From positions 1 to 17,541 of the forward strand of contig CAUDEV010000017.1 in assembly GCA_958448685.1 (NCBI GenBank): 17,541 nucleotides of DNA, read 5' to 3'. The notes under the pieces are model-generated. The model did not search any database, was not told the origin of the DNA, and saw nothing but the letters and a program-made list of their open reading frames with translations. The stretch comes from an uncultured Alphaproteobacteria bacterium (GTDB lineage: Bacteria; Pseudomonadota; Alphaproteobacteria; RUG11792). This document shows positions 1 through 6,650 of the stretch, piece after piece (the stretch's first letter is position 1; each line of letters begins with the position of its first letter). The translations under genes were made by a program, and so were the position numbers.

Positions 1-21
1 TAACGTAAATATAATTTTTAT

Positions 22-26
22 GGAGG
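22..26 (+). promoter_or_regulatory. Strong ribosome binding site deciding the start at 32
   Basis: GGAGG lies 5 bases upstream of the ATG at 32. The same motif at the same spacing (13201-13205) precedes the paralogue at 13211. The ATG at 20 would have to start before this site and has no Shine-Dalgarno sequence of its own. Confidence 0.85.
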
Positions 27-31
27 AAAAT

Positions 32-832
32 ATGAATAAATTATTACAAACAACATTGATTGCAGCTGTGTTATCTACTAGTGTTATGGCTAGTATCAAT
101 CATTTGCCAAATACAATTGAAACAGGGGCAACAGTTTATATTAATACGGATGTATATGGTGAAGCTGTTGAAAACTATGGTACTATTGATACAGGCGTAA
201 CTTCTGATCCGTATCCGAAATTAAGATATGCAACTATAAACAATCATGTTGGACAAGCTTTAGAAGAAACTTCGGATAATAGATTGATTACAGCAAATCC
301 TGTTGATGGCGTGACGAAAGTTTATGAGATCGGGGAATATACAGGATCTATTAGCCCTAAAATCGTTTTGGAAAACACTACAGTGAATACAGTTAACGAC
401 TCAACTGCTTTGGATTTCAAAAGCCTGTCCGCAACAGATTTAGTTTCTTTATCAACAGTAGAGCCAGATAAATCTATATCTATTGTTGGACCTAGTGGTG
501 GAACTTATCACACAATATCATGTCATTTTGGTGACCAAGGAAGTAGTGAAACTAATTCTTATAACATGAAACTCTCTGGATTTTTAACTTTTAATAGTAA
601 CTTATCGAATTATAAAAACGGAAGTATAGAAATTACGAATGATACCACTAATGTACATGTTTGTTTAAATCCAGGAGAATTGCGTGTTCCAGTAACTGTA
701 AGTGCGAATAGCGCTGCAATTTCAAACACGGATATATATAGTAATGTTACTGTGAAAAATGGAGCTGACTTGCAGATGTGGGGCAATGTTACCCTTAAAC
801 CAGGCGCTGTTTTGAAAATTGGAGAAGCTTAA
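32..832 (+). CDS. Secreted protein of unknown function, signal-peptide paralogue A
   Basis: I do not recognise a family. The ATG at 32 is chosen over the in-frame ATG at 20 because GGAGG at 22-26 lies 5 bases before it and because the paralogue at 13211 starts in the same way. The product is 266 residues. Residues 1-20 form a classical Sec signal peptide (Asn-Lys n-region, hydrophobic core) with likely cleavage Ala20|Ser21. The mature part is rich in Ser, Thr, Asn, Val and Gly, has two Cys, and shows short beta-strand-like stretches. Near the C-terminus is GADLQMWGNVTLKPG, which resembles a turn of a beta-solenoid passenger. There is no C-terminal autotransporter barrel, transmembrane segment or lipobox. 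It is likely periplasmic, surface or secreted. The leader and the first 22 coding bases are nearly identical to those of the gene at 13211, while the bodies differ. Function unknown; it could be an adhesin-like or host-interaction protein (inference). Confidence 0.85.
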   Translation: MNKLLQTTLIAAVLSTSVMASINHLPNTIETGATVYINTDVYGEAVENYGTIDTGVTSDPYPKLRYATINNHVGQALEETSDNRLITANPVDGVTKVYEIGEYTGSISPKIVLENTTVNTVNDSTALDFKSLSATDLVSLSTVEPDKSISIVGPSGGTYHTISCHFGDQGSSETNSYNMKLSGFLTFNSNLSNYKNGSIEITNDTTNVHVCLNPGELRVPVTVSANSAAISNTDIYSNVTVKNGADLQMWGNVTLKPGAVLKIGEA

Positions 833-869
833 ATTTCCTGAAACCATTGAGTAAACAAAAGATATATGA

Positions 870-897
870 GAGACCATGCAAAAATGTGTGTGGTCTC
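870..897 (+). terminator. Possible hairpin terminator after the first secreted-protein gene
   Basis: GAGACCA (870-876) pairs with TGGTCTC (891-897). Four further inner pairs, two of them G-U, leave a 6-base loop. The stem is good, but what follows is AT-rich without a clean T run. It partly overlaps the start of the transposase remnant, so it may be fortuitous. Confidence 0.35.
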
Positions 898-969
898 ATT
901 GATAATTATAATACTTTTCGTCCACATTCTTCATTGCAAGACCATATATATTCCTTAGTTGTATATTAA
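892..969 (+). pseudogene. C-terminal fragment of an rve-type (IS481/IS3-like) transposase
   Basis: In the frame ending at TAA 967-969 the translation reads IDNYNTFRPHSSL and ends in SLVVY. The YN-x-xRPH-x-SL motif is the hallmark C-terminal region of rve/DDE integrase-type transposases. No start codon or catalytic part is present, so this is a 5'-truncated relic. The last residues, SLVVY-stop, are also encoded in the transposase remnant at 8171-8720 on the opposite strand, which ties the two to one IS family. The left limit is approximate. Confidence 0.65.
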
Positions 970-1019
970 ATATGTGCTAGGAGACTCTCTTTTCGTCTCA
1001 CTTCTTTTGAACTAATACA
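951..1019 (+). repeat. IS end, copy A (inverted partner at 8121-8189)
   Basis: These 69 bases match the reverse complement of 8121-8189 at 63 positions with no gaps. The segment includes the last codons of the transposase remnant and the non-coding IS tail. It ends 15 bases before the -35 box of the surA-like gene. Confidence 0.9.
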
Positions 1020-1034
1020 TTTTTATAAACAATC

Positions 1035-1063
1035 TTGGATTTATTATGAGCATATGTTACAAT
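1035..1063 (+). promoter_or_regulatory. Candidate sigma-70-type promoter of the surA-ymdB-hrcA group
   Basis: TTGGAT (1035-1040) and TACAAT (1058-1063) are separated by 17 bases. A transcript would begin near 1070. That excludes the ATG at 1068 as the start of the next gene and favours 1086 or 1107. Confidence 0.6.
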
Positions 1064-1106
1064 ATATATGATATATCATGTGTTTATGCAGGATAAAAGT
1101 ATTTTA

Positions 1107-2528
1107 ATGAATTTTTCTGTAAGATGTTTTTTATTGGCTCTTGGATTTTTGTTTTTTCTCAATAGTTTTTCTTTCGCTTTTAATCCGGCACTGATAGGTA
1201 AATCAGTTGATGAAACTTTGGTTTATAAATCAAAAAAACAACCAAAAACTATTTCTGACAGAAGTTATGATGTTTTTACTGCATTAGGTAGAACTAACAA
1301 AAAAAATAGTTCTCTCAATAAAATAAATTCACTGGATTTTGGAAATAAAGAAGTTTTTACATTAAGGACGGTGAATGGGGAAGATATAACAAATATTGAT
1401 GTTTTAAATGTTATAAAGTTAATGTTCTTATTTTCTGGAAAAAAGTATGATCCTTCTATTGCAAGGTTAATGGCTCCGACAGTTCTTGACTCTCTCGAAG
1501 ATGATAAGCTTCGTAGACAATGCGCTAATCTCTTTGGAATAGTAATAACTGAGAAAGATATAGATAATAAAGTCTTGGATATAGCTCAAAGCAACAGTTA
1601 TACAGTATCGGATTTAGTTGAGAAATTCAAATCGGAAAAAATAAGTATGAAGTCATTCAAAGAACATATAAAATCTAAAATGATTTTTCAATTAATTGCC
1701 CAATCTTTTGCGGAAAGAAAAGATATCTCAAAGGAAGAACTTGAAGAAGTAAAATCCGATGAGATAAATAAAATAAATTCTGAAAGATATTGTGTAGCTG
1801 AGATTTTCAGATATAAAGAAGATAGTATCAGGCAAATTTTTGATTTGATAAAAAACGGATTTAATTTCCAAATATTGGCAGAAAATTTTTCTCAAAACAT
1901 ATGTTCCCTCGATAGAGATTTCATGAAATGGAATAGGATTGATTCATTTGAAGCAGAAGTTTTAAAAGTTATCAAATTTTTGAATCCAGGGGAATGCAGC
2001 GGTATTATCAAGACAAAAGCAGGGTATAAAATAATACTCCTCATAGACAAAGCAAAGGCAGGTAAAAGTGGAACTTTAGATTCAAAATATAAAATTCTGC
2101 AGGCAAAATTGAAATACAGAGGAAAATTATTTACGGAGCAAGATATAAAAAATGCTGATGATTTATTACAAAATATTTTAACTATTTCCAATCCAGATGT
2201 ATTCAAAACTTTCTGTAAAAATCATGATATAAAATTTGAAGAAAAAGAACTAGATTCTCCAAATGCATATTATATGGAGTTAATAAGCAGATCTCGTTCT
2301 TCAGGAAAGGCGGCCGTATTGCAATCCTTAGATGATGAAGATTATGTGAATGTTGTTATTTTAATTTCTGAAATATCGCCTAATGCAACATTACCAACAA
2401 ATAAAGAACTACTAGAGATAGCTACTGAATCAAAGTTAGAGAAAGAATTTTCAAGGAATTTTCAAAAAATAAAGGCTTCTGCACATATAGATAAAAGTCA
2501 TGAAGATATAGAAAGGATTTTCAAGTGA
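1107..2528 (+). CDS. surA: SurA-like periplasmic chaperone / parvulin-type peptidyl-prolyl isomerase
   Basis: The protein fits the SurA family: an N-terminal signal peptide, a helical SurA_N-type chaperone region (roughly residues 65-200 of the 473-residue form) and one parvulin-like domain (about 225-325) ending in a KTKAGYKIILLID-type strand. SurA helps outer-membrane proteins fold in the periplasm. I chose the ATG at 1107 because it gives a compact signal peptide (NFSVR, then a hydrophobic core ending FSFA) and lies downstream of the predicted transcription start. ATGs at 1068 and 1086 are in frame but would give an overlong n-region. AGGA at 1090-1093 is 13 bases upstream, rather far for a Shine-Dalgarno. 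The parvulin part is divergent and catalysis is uncertain, so the role may be chiefly chaperone. The stop overlaps the next gene by 4 bases, implying translational coupling. Confidence 0.85.
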   Translation: MNFSVRCFLLALGFLFFLNSFSFAFNPALIGKSVDETLVYKSKKQPKTISDRSYDVFTALGRTNKKNSSLNKINSLDFGNKEVFTLRTVNGEDITNIDVLNVIKLMFLFSGKKYDPSIARLMAPTVLDSLEDDKLRRQCANLFGIVITEKDIDNKVLDIAQSNSYTVSDLVEKFKSEKISMKSFKEHIKSKMIFQLIAQSFAERKDISKEELEEVKSDEINKINSERYCVAEIFRYKEDSIRQIFDLIKNGFNFQILAENFSQNICSLDRDFMKWNRIDSFEAEVLKVIKFLNPGECSGIIKTKAGYKIILLIDKAKAGKSGTLDSKYKILQAKLKYRGKLFTEQDIKNADDLLQNILTISNPDVFKTFCKNHDIKFEEKELDSPNAYYMELISRSRSSGKAAVLQSLDDEDYVNVVILISEISPNATLPTNKELLEIATESKLEKEFSRNFQKIKASAHIDKSHEDIERIFK

Positions 2529-3352
2529 GAATAGCGTTTTTTGGGGATGTGGTTGGAAAAAGTGGCAGAGAAGCAGTTATTGAGTATATAAAAAACAATA
2601 AATCTAGAAAAGGATTTGATTTTATCATTGTGAATGGCGAAAATGCTGCTCATGGATTTGGAATAACACAAAATATCTGTGATCAACTTTTTTACGTTGG
2701 CGTTGACGTAATAACTCTGGGTAATCATACATTTGATCAAAAAGATGATTTACAACTTTTCGATCGAGAAAAAAGATTAATTAGACCATTGAATTATCCA
2801 AAAGGAACGCCTGGAAAAGGTTTCGTAATTATAGAAATGCCTTTTTCAAAAAGAAAAGTTATGGTTATTAACTTAATCGGTCGTTTGTTTCTGGAAGCTA
2901 ATGATGATCCATTCTTTATTATGAATGAATTTTTAAATGACTACAAATTAGGCGTTAATGTTGATGCAATATTTGTAGATTTTCATGCAGAAGCAACAGC
3001 AGAAAAAGTCGCATTAGCTCGTTATTTGGATGGGAGAATTTCAGGATTTGTTGGAACTCATACACATGTCCCAACTGCAGATTTGCAAATTCTTCCAAGA
3101 GGGACAGGTTATCTTTCTGATTGTGGAATGTGTGGAGATTATGATTCTTGTATTGGAATGAAAGATGACGCTCCAATAATGAGATTCACTTCCAAAGTCC
3201 ATGCTTTTGCAAAGATGTCTCCAGCTGTTAAGGAAGCGACAGTTTGTGGAGTTGTTATGGATTTGGACGATTCGACAGGATTGTGTTCTAATATTCAAAC
3301 AATACGAATGGGGGGATTTTTAAAAGAACAGAAAGATTGTGATCCGATTTAA
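2525..3352 (+). CDS. ymdB: YmdB-family metallophosphoesterase (cyclic-nucleotide phosphodiesterase)
   Basis: This 275-residue protein matches the YmdB family (about 265 residues in Bacillus). Metal and active-site motifs are in the expected order: GD8 in GDVVG, E39-N40 in NGENAAHG, N67-H68 in LGNHTFD, DFHAEATAEK near residue 150 and THTHVPTAD near 175. Glu39 matches the catalytic residue known from Bacillus subtilis YmdB. The family hydrolyses cyclic nucleotides in vitro and affects development and RNA turnover; the role here is inferred. The start is GTG at 2525, with AAAGGA at 2512-2517 and a 4-base overlap (GTGA) with the surA-like gene, so the two are probably translationally coupled. A cytoplasmic enzyme coupled to a periplasmic chaperone is an odd pair. 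Confidence 0.94.
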   Translation: MRIAFFGDVVGKSGREAVIEYIKNNKSRKGFDFIIVNGENAAHGFGITQNICDQLFYVGVDVITLGNHTFDQKDDLQLFDREKRLIRPLNYPKGTPGKGFVIIEMPFSKRKVMVINLIGRLFLEANDDPFFIMNEFLNDYKLGVNVDAIFVDFHAEATAEKVALARYLDGRISGFVGTHTHVPTADLQILPRGTGYLSDCGMCGDYDSCIGMKDDAPIMRFTSKVHAFAKMSPAVKEATVCGVVMDLDDSTGLCSNIQTIRMGGFLKEQKDCDPI

Positions 3353-3397
3353 TTTTAAGTAAACTAAAAATATGGGCATTTGAGTTTTATCATAACT

Positions 3398-4429
3398 ATG
3401 TCACAAGATAATATAGAAAAAAATAAAAGATATATAGAGATTTTTAAAAAGCTTGTTGATATTTATGTGGAAACAGGAGAAGCTGTTGGATCGAGAGTTT
3501 TGTCTAGATCTTTGCCAACCCCCCTTTCCCCAGCAACAGTACGAAATGTCATGGCTGATTTGGAAGAACTTGGGATTTTGTGTTCAGAACATACATCTGC
3601 AGGCAGAAAACCAACAGATCAAGGCTGGAGATTCTTTGTTAATAGTCTTGTTGAATCTTCAGATATTTCAAAATTCGAAAAAGAGAGCTTGATTTCCATA
3701 GCAAAAGATTCTGCGGGAAAAAGTATTGAATCTATCTTGGAAAAAGCAACAGACGTTTTGTCAGAGCTTGCCAATTGTGCCAGTTTGATAAGAGTTCCAA
3801 CTGTGGATTCTTTGGTAAAACACATTGACTTTGTATTATTAAATCCAAAGCGGGCTATTGTTATTATAGTTAATGAAAGTGGTATAGTTGAAAACAGATT
3901 GATTGAAGTTGATAACAATATATCTTCTAGCGTATTGGAAAAAGCAACAAATTATATCAATTCAAAACTTTCCGGATATACTTTGTCAGAAATAAGAAAA
4001 AGTCTTCAAAATGAACTCAATTTGCAAAAAGATGGGCTTGATAAGATCACTAAAGAAATAGTTGATAAAGGTCTTGGCTTTGTTGTAAATGAACCGGGAA
4101 GTAAAGTTATCGTAAGGGGGCATTCAAATCTTTTAGCAAAAGCAGATGAAATATCAGAATTAGAAAACCTACTACGTAAACTTGATGAAAAACAAACTTT
4201 AACGGATATTTTAGATAAGTCAATAACAGGACAAGGTGTTCAAATTTTTATTGGGGCAGAAACCCATATGTTTGAAATGGCTGGTTGTTCGATGATTGTA
4301 TCGCCATATAAAAATAAAGGAAAATCATTGATAGGTGCAATTGGAGTTATTGGACCGTCAAGAATGAGTTATAGTAGAGTGATAAAACTAGTTGATTATA
4401 CCGCTAAACTTCTTGGAAATATTGTTTAA
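3398..4429 (+). CDS. hrcA: HrcA heat-inducible transcription repressor
   Basis: HrcA represses chaperone operons such as groESL by binding the CIRCE inverted repeat, and its folding depends on GroEL. The N-terminal winged helix is clear, with SPATVRNVMADLEELG followed by TSAGRKPTDQGWRFFV. The central and C-terminal dimerisation regions follow, including IFIGAETHMFEMAGCSMI and a closing GAIGVIGPSRMSYSRVI motif. I use the ATG at 3398 (343 residues, typical for the family); an in-frame TTG at 3380 would add six residues, and neither start has a strong Shine-Dalgarno. The gene lies 45 bases after ymdB on the same strand and may be cotranscribed. In many bacteria grpE follows hrcA, but here tolA converges from the other strand after 10 bases. 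I saw no CIRCE element in the window. Confidence 0.97.
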   Translation: MSQDNIEKNKRYIEIFKKLVDIYVETGEAVGSRVLSRSLPTPLSPATVRNVMADLEELGILCSEHTSAGRKPTDQGWRFFVNSLVESSDISKFEKESLISIAKDSAGKSIESILEKATDVLSELANCASLIRVPTVDSLVKHIDFVLLNPKRAIVIIVNESGIVENRLIEVDNNISSSVLEKATNYINSKLSGYTLSEIRKSLQNELNLQKDGLDKITKEIVDKGLGFVVNEPGSKVIVRGHSNLLAKADEISELENLLRKLDEKQTLTDILDKSITGQGVQIFIGAETHMFEMAGCSMIVSPYKNKGKSLIGAIGVIGPSRMSYSRVIKLVDYTAKLLGNIV

Positions 4430-4439
4430 GATTACTAAT

Positions 4440-5303
4440 TTATTCAAACATTTCTTTTGGGTTGAAACTTAGTTCCAGATTTTTCCATTCTTCATATTTT
4501 TCTTTTGGGAGAGGAAGGGGATTACACTCAGGGTCAAGAACCGCTCTATATGCATTTTCTGCGGCAGTTCTATAATCTGGATCAGTATTCATTCTGGAAG
4601 TATCCACTATCTTTGCTTTTGTCACATTTCCATCTGGATCAAGTTCCATTTCAATATCTACAATCAAATCCTCAGCATTCTTCAAACCAGCAGGGAAATG
4701 CCAACATTTTCGAATAGTTTGTCTAATTAAATCAATTTGCGTAGCAGTTAAAACCTCTCCAACTTCTTCTGCTTTTATTCCTGAATTTTCATGATCTCCA
4801 TCAGCAATTGCCCCATCTAATAAACTATCAAAAGATTTTTTTGCGGCTTTAGGATCTGTGTTCTTCTTGCTTTTGTTTTTCCGGAGGTTTACTATTGCTT
4901 TTTCATTGGATTTCGAAGATTTGTCTGCTTTATTTTTTTTCTTTGAAGGTTTGGATTTTTCTTTTTTCTTGCTTTTTAGAGAAATAGATTTGTCATCTTT
5001 TTTATCTTTTGCTTCTGATTTTTCTTCGTTTTTTGTGATTTTTTCTTTTGCGGATTCAGTTGGTTGTGTTGATTGATTGACGGTTTCTTTTTCTGGAGTT
5101 TTTGCTTTTGTTTTACTTAATTTCCCTTCAACTTCAGACAAAATCGGCGCTTTGCTTTTTTCTCCAATCTGTACAAAATCAAAAACCGTATAATTAGAAC
5201 TTTGCATTTTAGTTCGAAATAAATTATTAAAATTCGTGTAAGACAAAGCTATTATAACGATATGAATAATTATTGATATTATTAAAGGTGTTTTATTATT
5301 CAT
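4440..5303 (-). CDS. tolA: TolA, energy-transducing inner-membrane protein of the Tol-Pal system
   Basis: TolA links the TolQR motor to TolB/Pal and the outer membrane during cell constriction. The 287-residue protein has the three-part plan: one membrane anchor (about residues 7-24), a long Lys/Glu/Ser-rich segment (about 60-160) and a C-terminal globular domain (about 185-287) containing RKCWHFPAG, the family's Cys-Trp signature region, and a DIEMELDPDGNV strand. It is shorter than E. coli TolA (421 residues), mainly through a shorter rod. The start has AAGG (5312-5309) 5 bases upstream and follows tolR by 2 bases, so tolQ-tolR-tolA is one transcription unit. Neither tolB nor pal follows; the next gene, hrcA, converges with a 10-base gap and no terminator fits there. 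Confidence 0.9.
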   Translation of the reverse strand: MNNKTPLIISIIIHIVIIALSYTNFNNLFRTKMQSSNYTVFDFVQIGEKSKAPILSEVEGKLSKTKAKTPEKETVNQSTQPTESAKEKITKNEEKSEAKDKKDDKSISLKSKKKEKSKPSKKKNKADKSSKSNEKAIVNLRKNKSKKNTDPKAAKKSFDSLLDGAIADGDHENSGIKAEEVGEVLTATQIDLIRQTIRKCWHFPAGLKNAEDLIVDIEMELDPDGNVTKAKIVDTSRMNTDPDYRTAAENAYRAVLDPECNPLPLPKEKYEEWKNLELSFNPKEMFE

Positions 5304-5305
5304 CC

Positions 5306-5800
5306 TTACCTTCTTTTACGCGATTTCCTATCAGTTTTAAGATTCTTTTTATTATTTTGAGATTTTTGATTAGAAATATTTTGTTTTTTTACAGATGAAT
5401 CAGCTTCTGAAATAAGGGAAACTTTGCATGCTCCTGTAGATGATATAATCCCCATTATTTCCATAATACTGCCGTATTGCAAATCTTTGTCCCCTCGGAT
5501 ATATATAGTATCGCTTTTACTGTTTTCCAAAATCATAGGAAGCTTTTGAATCAAATCTTCCAGACTTATTTCTGCTTCTTCAATAAAAATTTTTGAGTCT
5601 TTATTTATAGAAAGAACAATAGGCGGAGTTTTGGTTTCATTAAGTTCTGCTGCTTTTGTCTTAGGCAAATCAACTGGAACCCCAACATTTAATATAGGTG
5701 CTGTAATCATAAAAATTATGATTAAAACGAGCATGACTTCAACAAGCGGAGCTATGTTTATATAAAGATCTTTTGGATTTCGTCTAAAATTATTTTTCAT
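5306..5800 (-). CDS. tolR: TolR, proton-channel subunit of the Tol-Pal motor
   Basis: TolR, an ExbD/TolR-family protein, forms with TolQ the proton-driven motor that energises TolA. The 164-residue protein has one transmembrane segment (about residues 15-36, LVEVMLVLIIIFMITAP), a VDLPKTKA linker, and a periplasmic domain ending in a MEIMGIISSTG helix and a KVSLISE strand. The membrane motif normally reads L-L/V-D-V; here the Asp is Glu21 (codon GAA), a conservative but unusual change at the proton-binding position. A Lys/Arg/Asn-rich tail of about 30 residues follows the usual end. The ATG overlaps the end of tolQ by 11 bases, with GAGG 7 bases upstream, and tolA follows after 2 bases. Confidence 0.94.
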   Translation of the reverse strand: MKNNFRRNPKDLYINIAPLVEVMLVLIIIFMITAPILNVGVPVDLPKTKAAELNETKTPPIVLSINKDSKIFIEEAEISLEDLIQKLPMILENSKSDTIYIRGDKDLQYGSIMEIMGIISSTGACKVSLISEADSSVKKQNISNQKSQNNKKNLKTDRKSRKRR

Positions 5801-6572
5801 CGAATTGCCTCGATATTATCGCTTCGAATTCTTCGGAAAAAGTTTCCATTCTATTTACATATTTATTTATTGAATCCGACAATTTATTATAAGCTAAAGC
5901 TGCCGGAAGCGCGGCAATAATTCCCATAGCGGTTGTAAACAAAGCTTCTGAAATAACCGGAGCAACAGCTGATAAACTAGCACTTTGTTGCAAGGCGATT
6001 ACCTTAAATCCATTCAAAATTCCGACAACTGTTCCAAAAAGGCCTATAATAACACCATTTGTTCCCAAGGATGATAAGAACGCCATACCTTTTTCCAATT
6101 CCTCAACTTCTTTTCTCATTGCAATTTGCATAGCTCTACTGACTCTTTTTTCAAGCATACGCAAGGTAGTTGAATCAGAAGTTTTATATTTTCCTGAAAA
6201 ATTGTTCCATTCAGCCATAGCGGCACAAAACACATTTGACATAGGATCAAAGAAAGCATCTTTAAGTTCTTTATACAATTTCTCCAAAGGAGTTCCTGAC
6301 CAAAAGCTTTCTTCAAAATACTCAGCATCTAATGATAACTTTTTAAGTTTTAAATATTTCGCAATTATGATAGTCCAAGACCAAATGGAAGCAGCTAAAA
6401 GTGATAGCATAACTATTTTTATAAAAAATCCAGCATTCCAGAAATAACTGAATATAGAGTCACTAGCAGTAGATGCAGGAATGTTTGAAACGCTATTCAC
6501 AATAACATCTTGTGAAGAACCAATCCCATTAACTGAGCCTAAATTAAGATCGGATACCTGAGAATTTTCCAT
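5790..6572 (-). CDS. tolQ: TolQ, inner-membrane channel subunit of the Tol-Pal motor
   Basis: TolQ, of the MotA/TolQ/ExbB family, surrounds TolR and conducts the protons that power the envelope constriction system. The 260-residue protein has three membrane segments: about residues 48-72, 165-190 (GLFGTVVGILNGF) and 206-229 (EALFTTAMGIIAALPAA). The large cytoplasmic loop and the two conserved Thr-containing motifs are present. A Ser/Asn-rich N-terminal extension of roughly 30 residues precedes the first helix. The start has no Shine-Dalgarno sequence; an extended -10 promoter lies 35-40 bases upstream. It is the first of three tightly packed tol genes and lies 78 bases after pyk on the same strand, so some transcripts may read through. 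ybgC, a common upstream partner, is absent. Confidence 0.97.
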   Translation of the reverse strand: MENSQVSDLNLGSVNGIGSSQDVIVNSVSNIPASTASDSIFSYFWNAGFFIKIVMLSLLAASIWSWTIIIAKYLKLKKLSLDAEYFEESFWSGTPLEKLYKELKDAFFDPMSNVFCAAMAEWNNFSGKYKTSDSTTLRMLEKRVSRAMQIAMRKEVEELEKGMAFLSSLGTNGVIIGLFGTVVGILNGFKVIALQQSASLSAVAPVISEALFTTAMGIIAALPAALAYNKLSDSINKYVNRMETFSEEFEAIISRQFDEK

Positions 6573-6606
6573 TTTATTTTAATAATGATACTACGTCTTT
6601 GATATT

Positions 6607-6635
6607 ATTTTAGCATAATATGAAATAAAAAGAAA
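6607..6635 (-). promoter_or_regulatory. Candidate extended -10 promoter for tolQRA
   Basis: Reading the minus strand, TAAAAT (6612-6607) is preceded by TGC, an extended -10 pattern. A weak -35-like TTTCTT (6635-6630) lies 17 bases upstream. Transcription would start near 6600, leaving a leader of about 28 bases without a Shine-Dalgarno. Confidence 0.5.
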
Positions 6636-6650
6636 CAGTGTATTATGGTA

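Noticed and set aside
20..832. Start of the first secreted protein at the ATG at 20
   Set aside because: It would put GGAGG inside the coding region and add MEEN to the signal peptide. The paralogue supports the start at 32.
4858..5076. Plus-strand frame rich in Phe and Ser opposite tolA
   Set aside because: It is the antisense shadow of the Lys/Glu-rich tolA middle segment. It has no ribosome binding site and biased composition explains it.
5306..6572. ExbB/ExbD rather than TolQ/TolR
   Set aside because: The order Q-R-A with a typical TolA (CWHFPAG domain) immediately downstream supports Tol.
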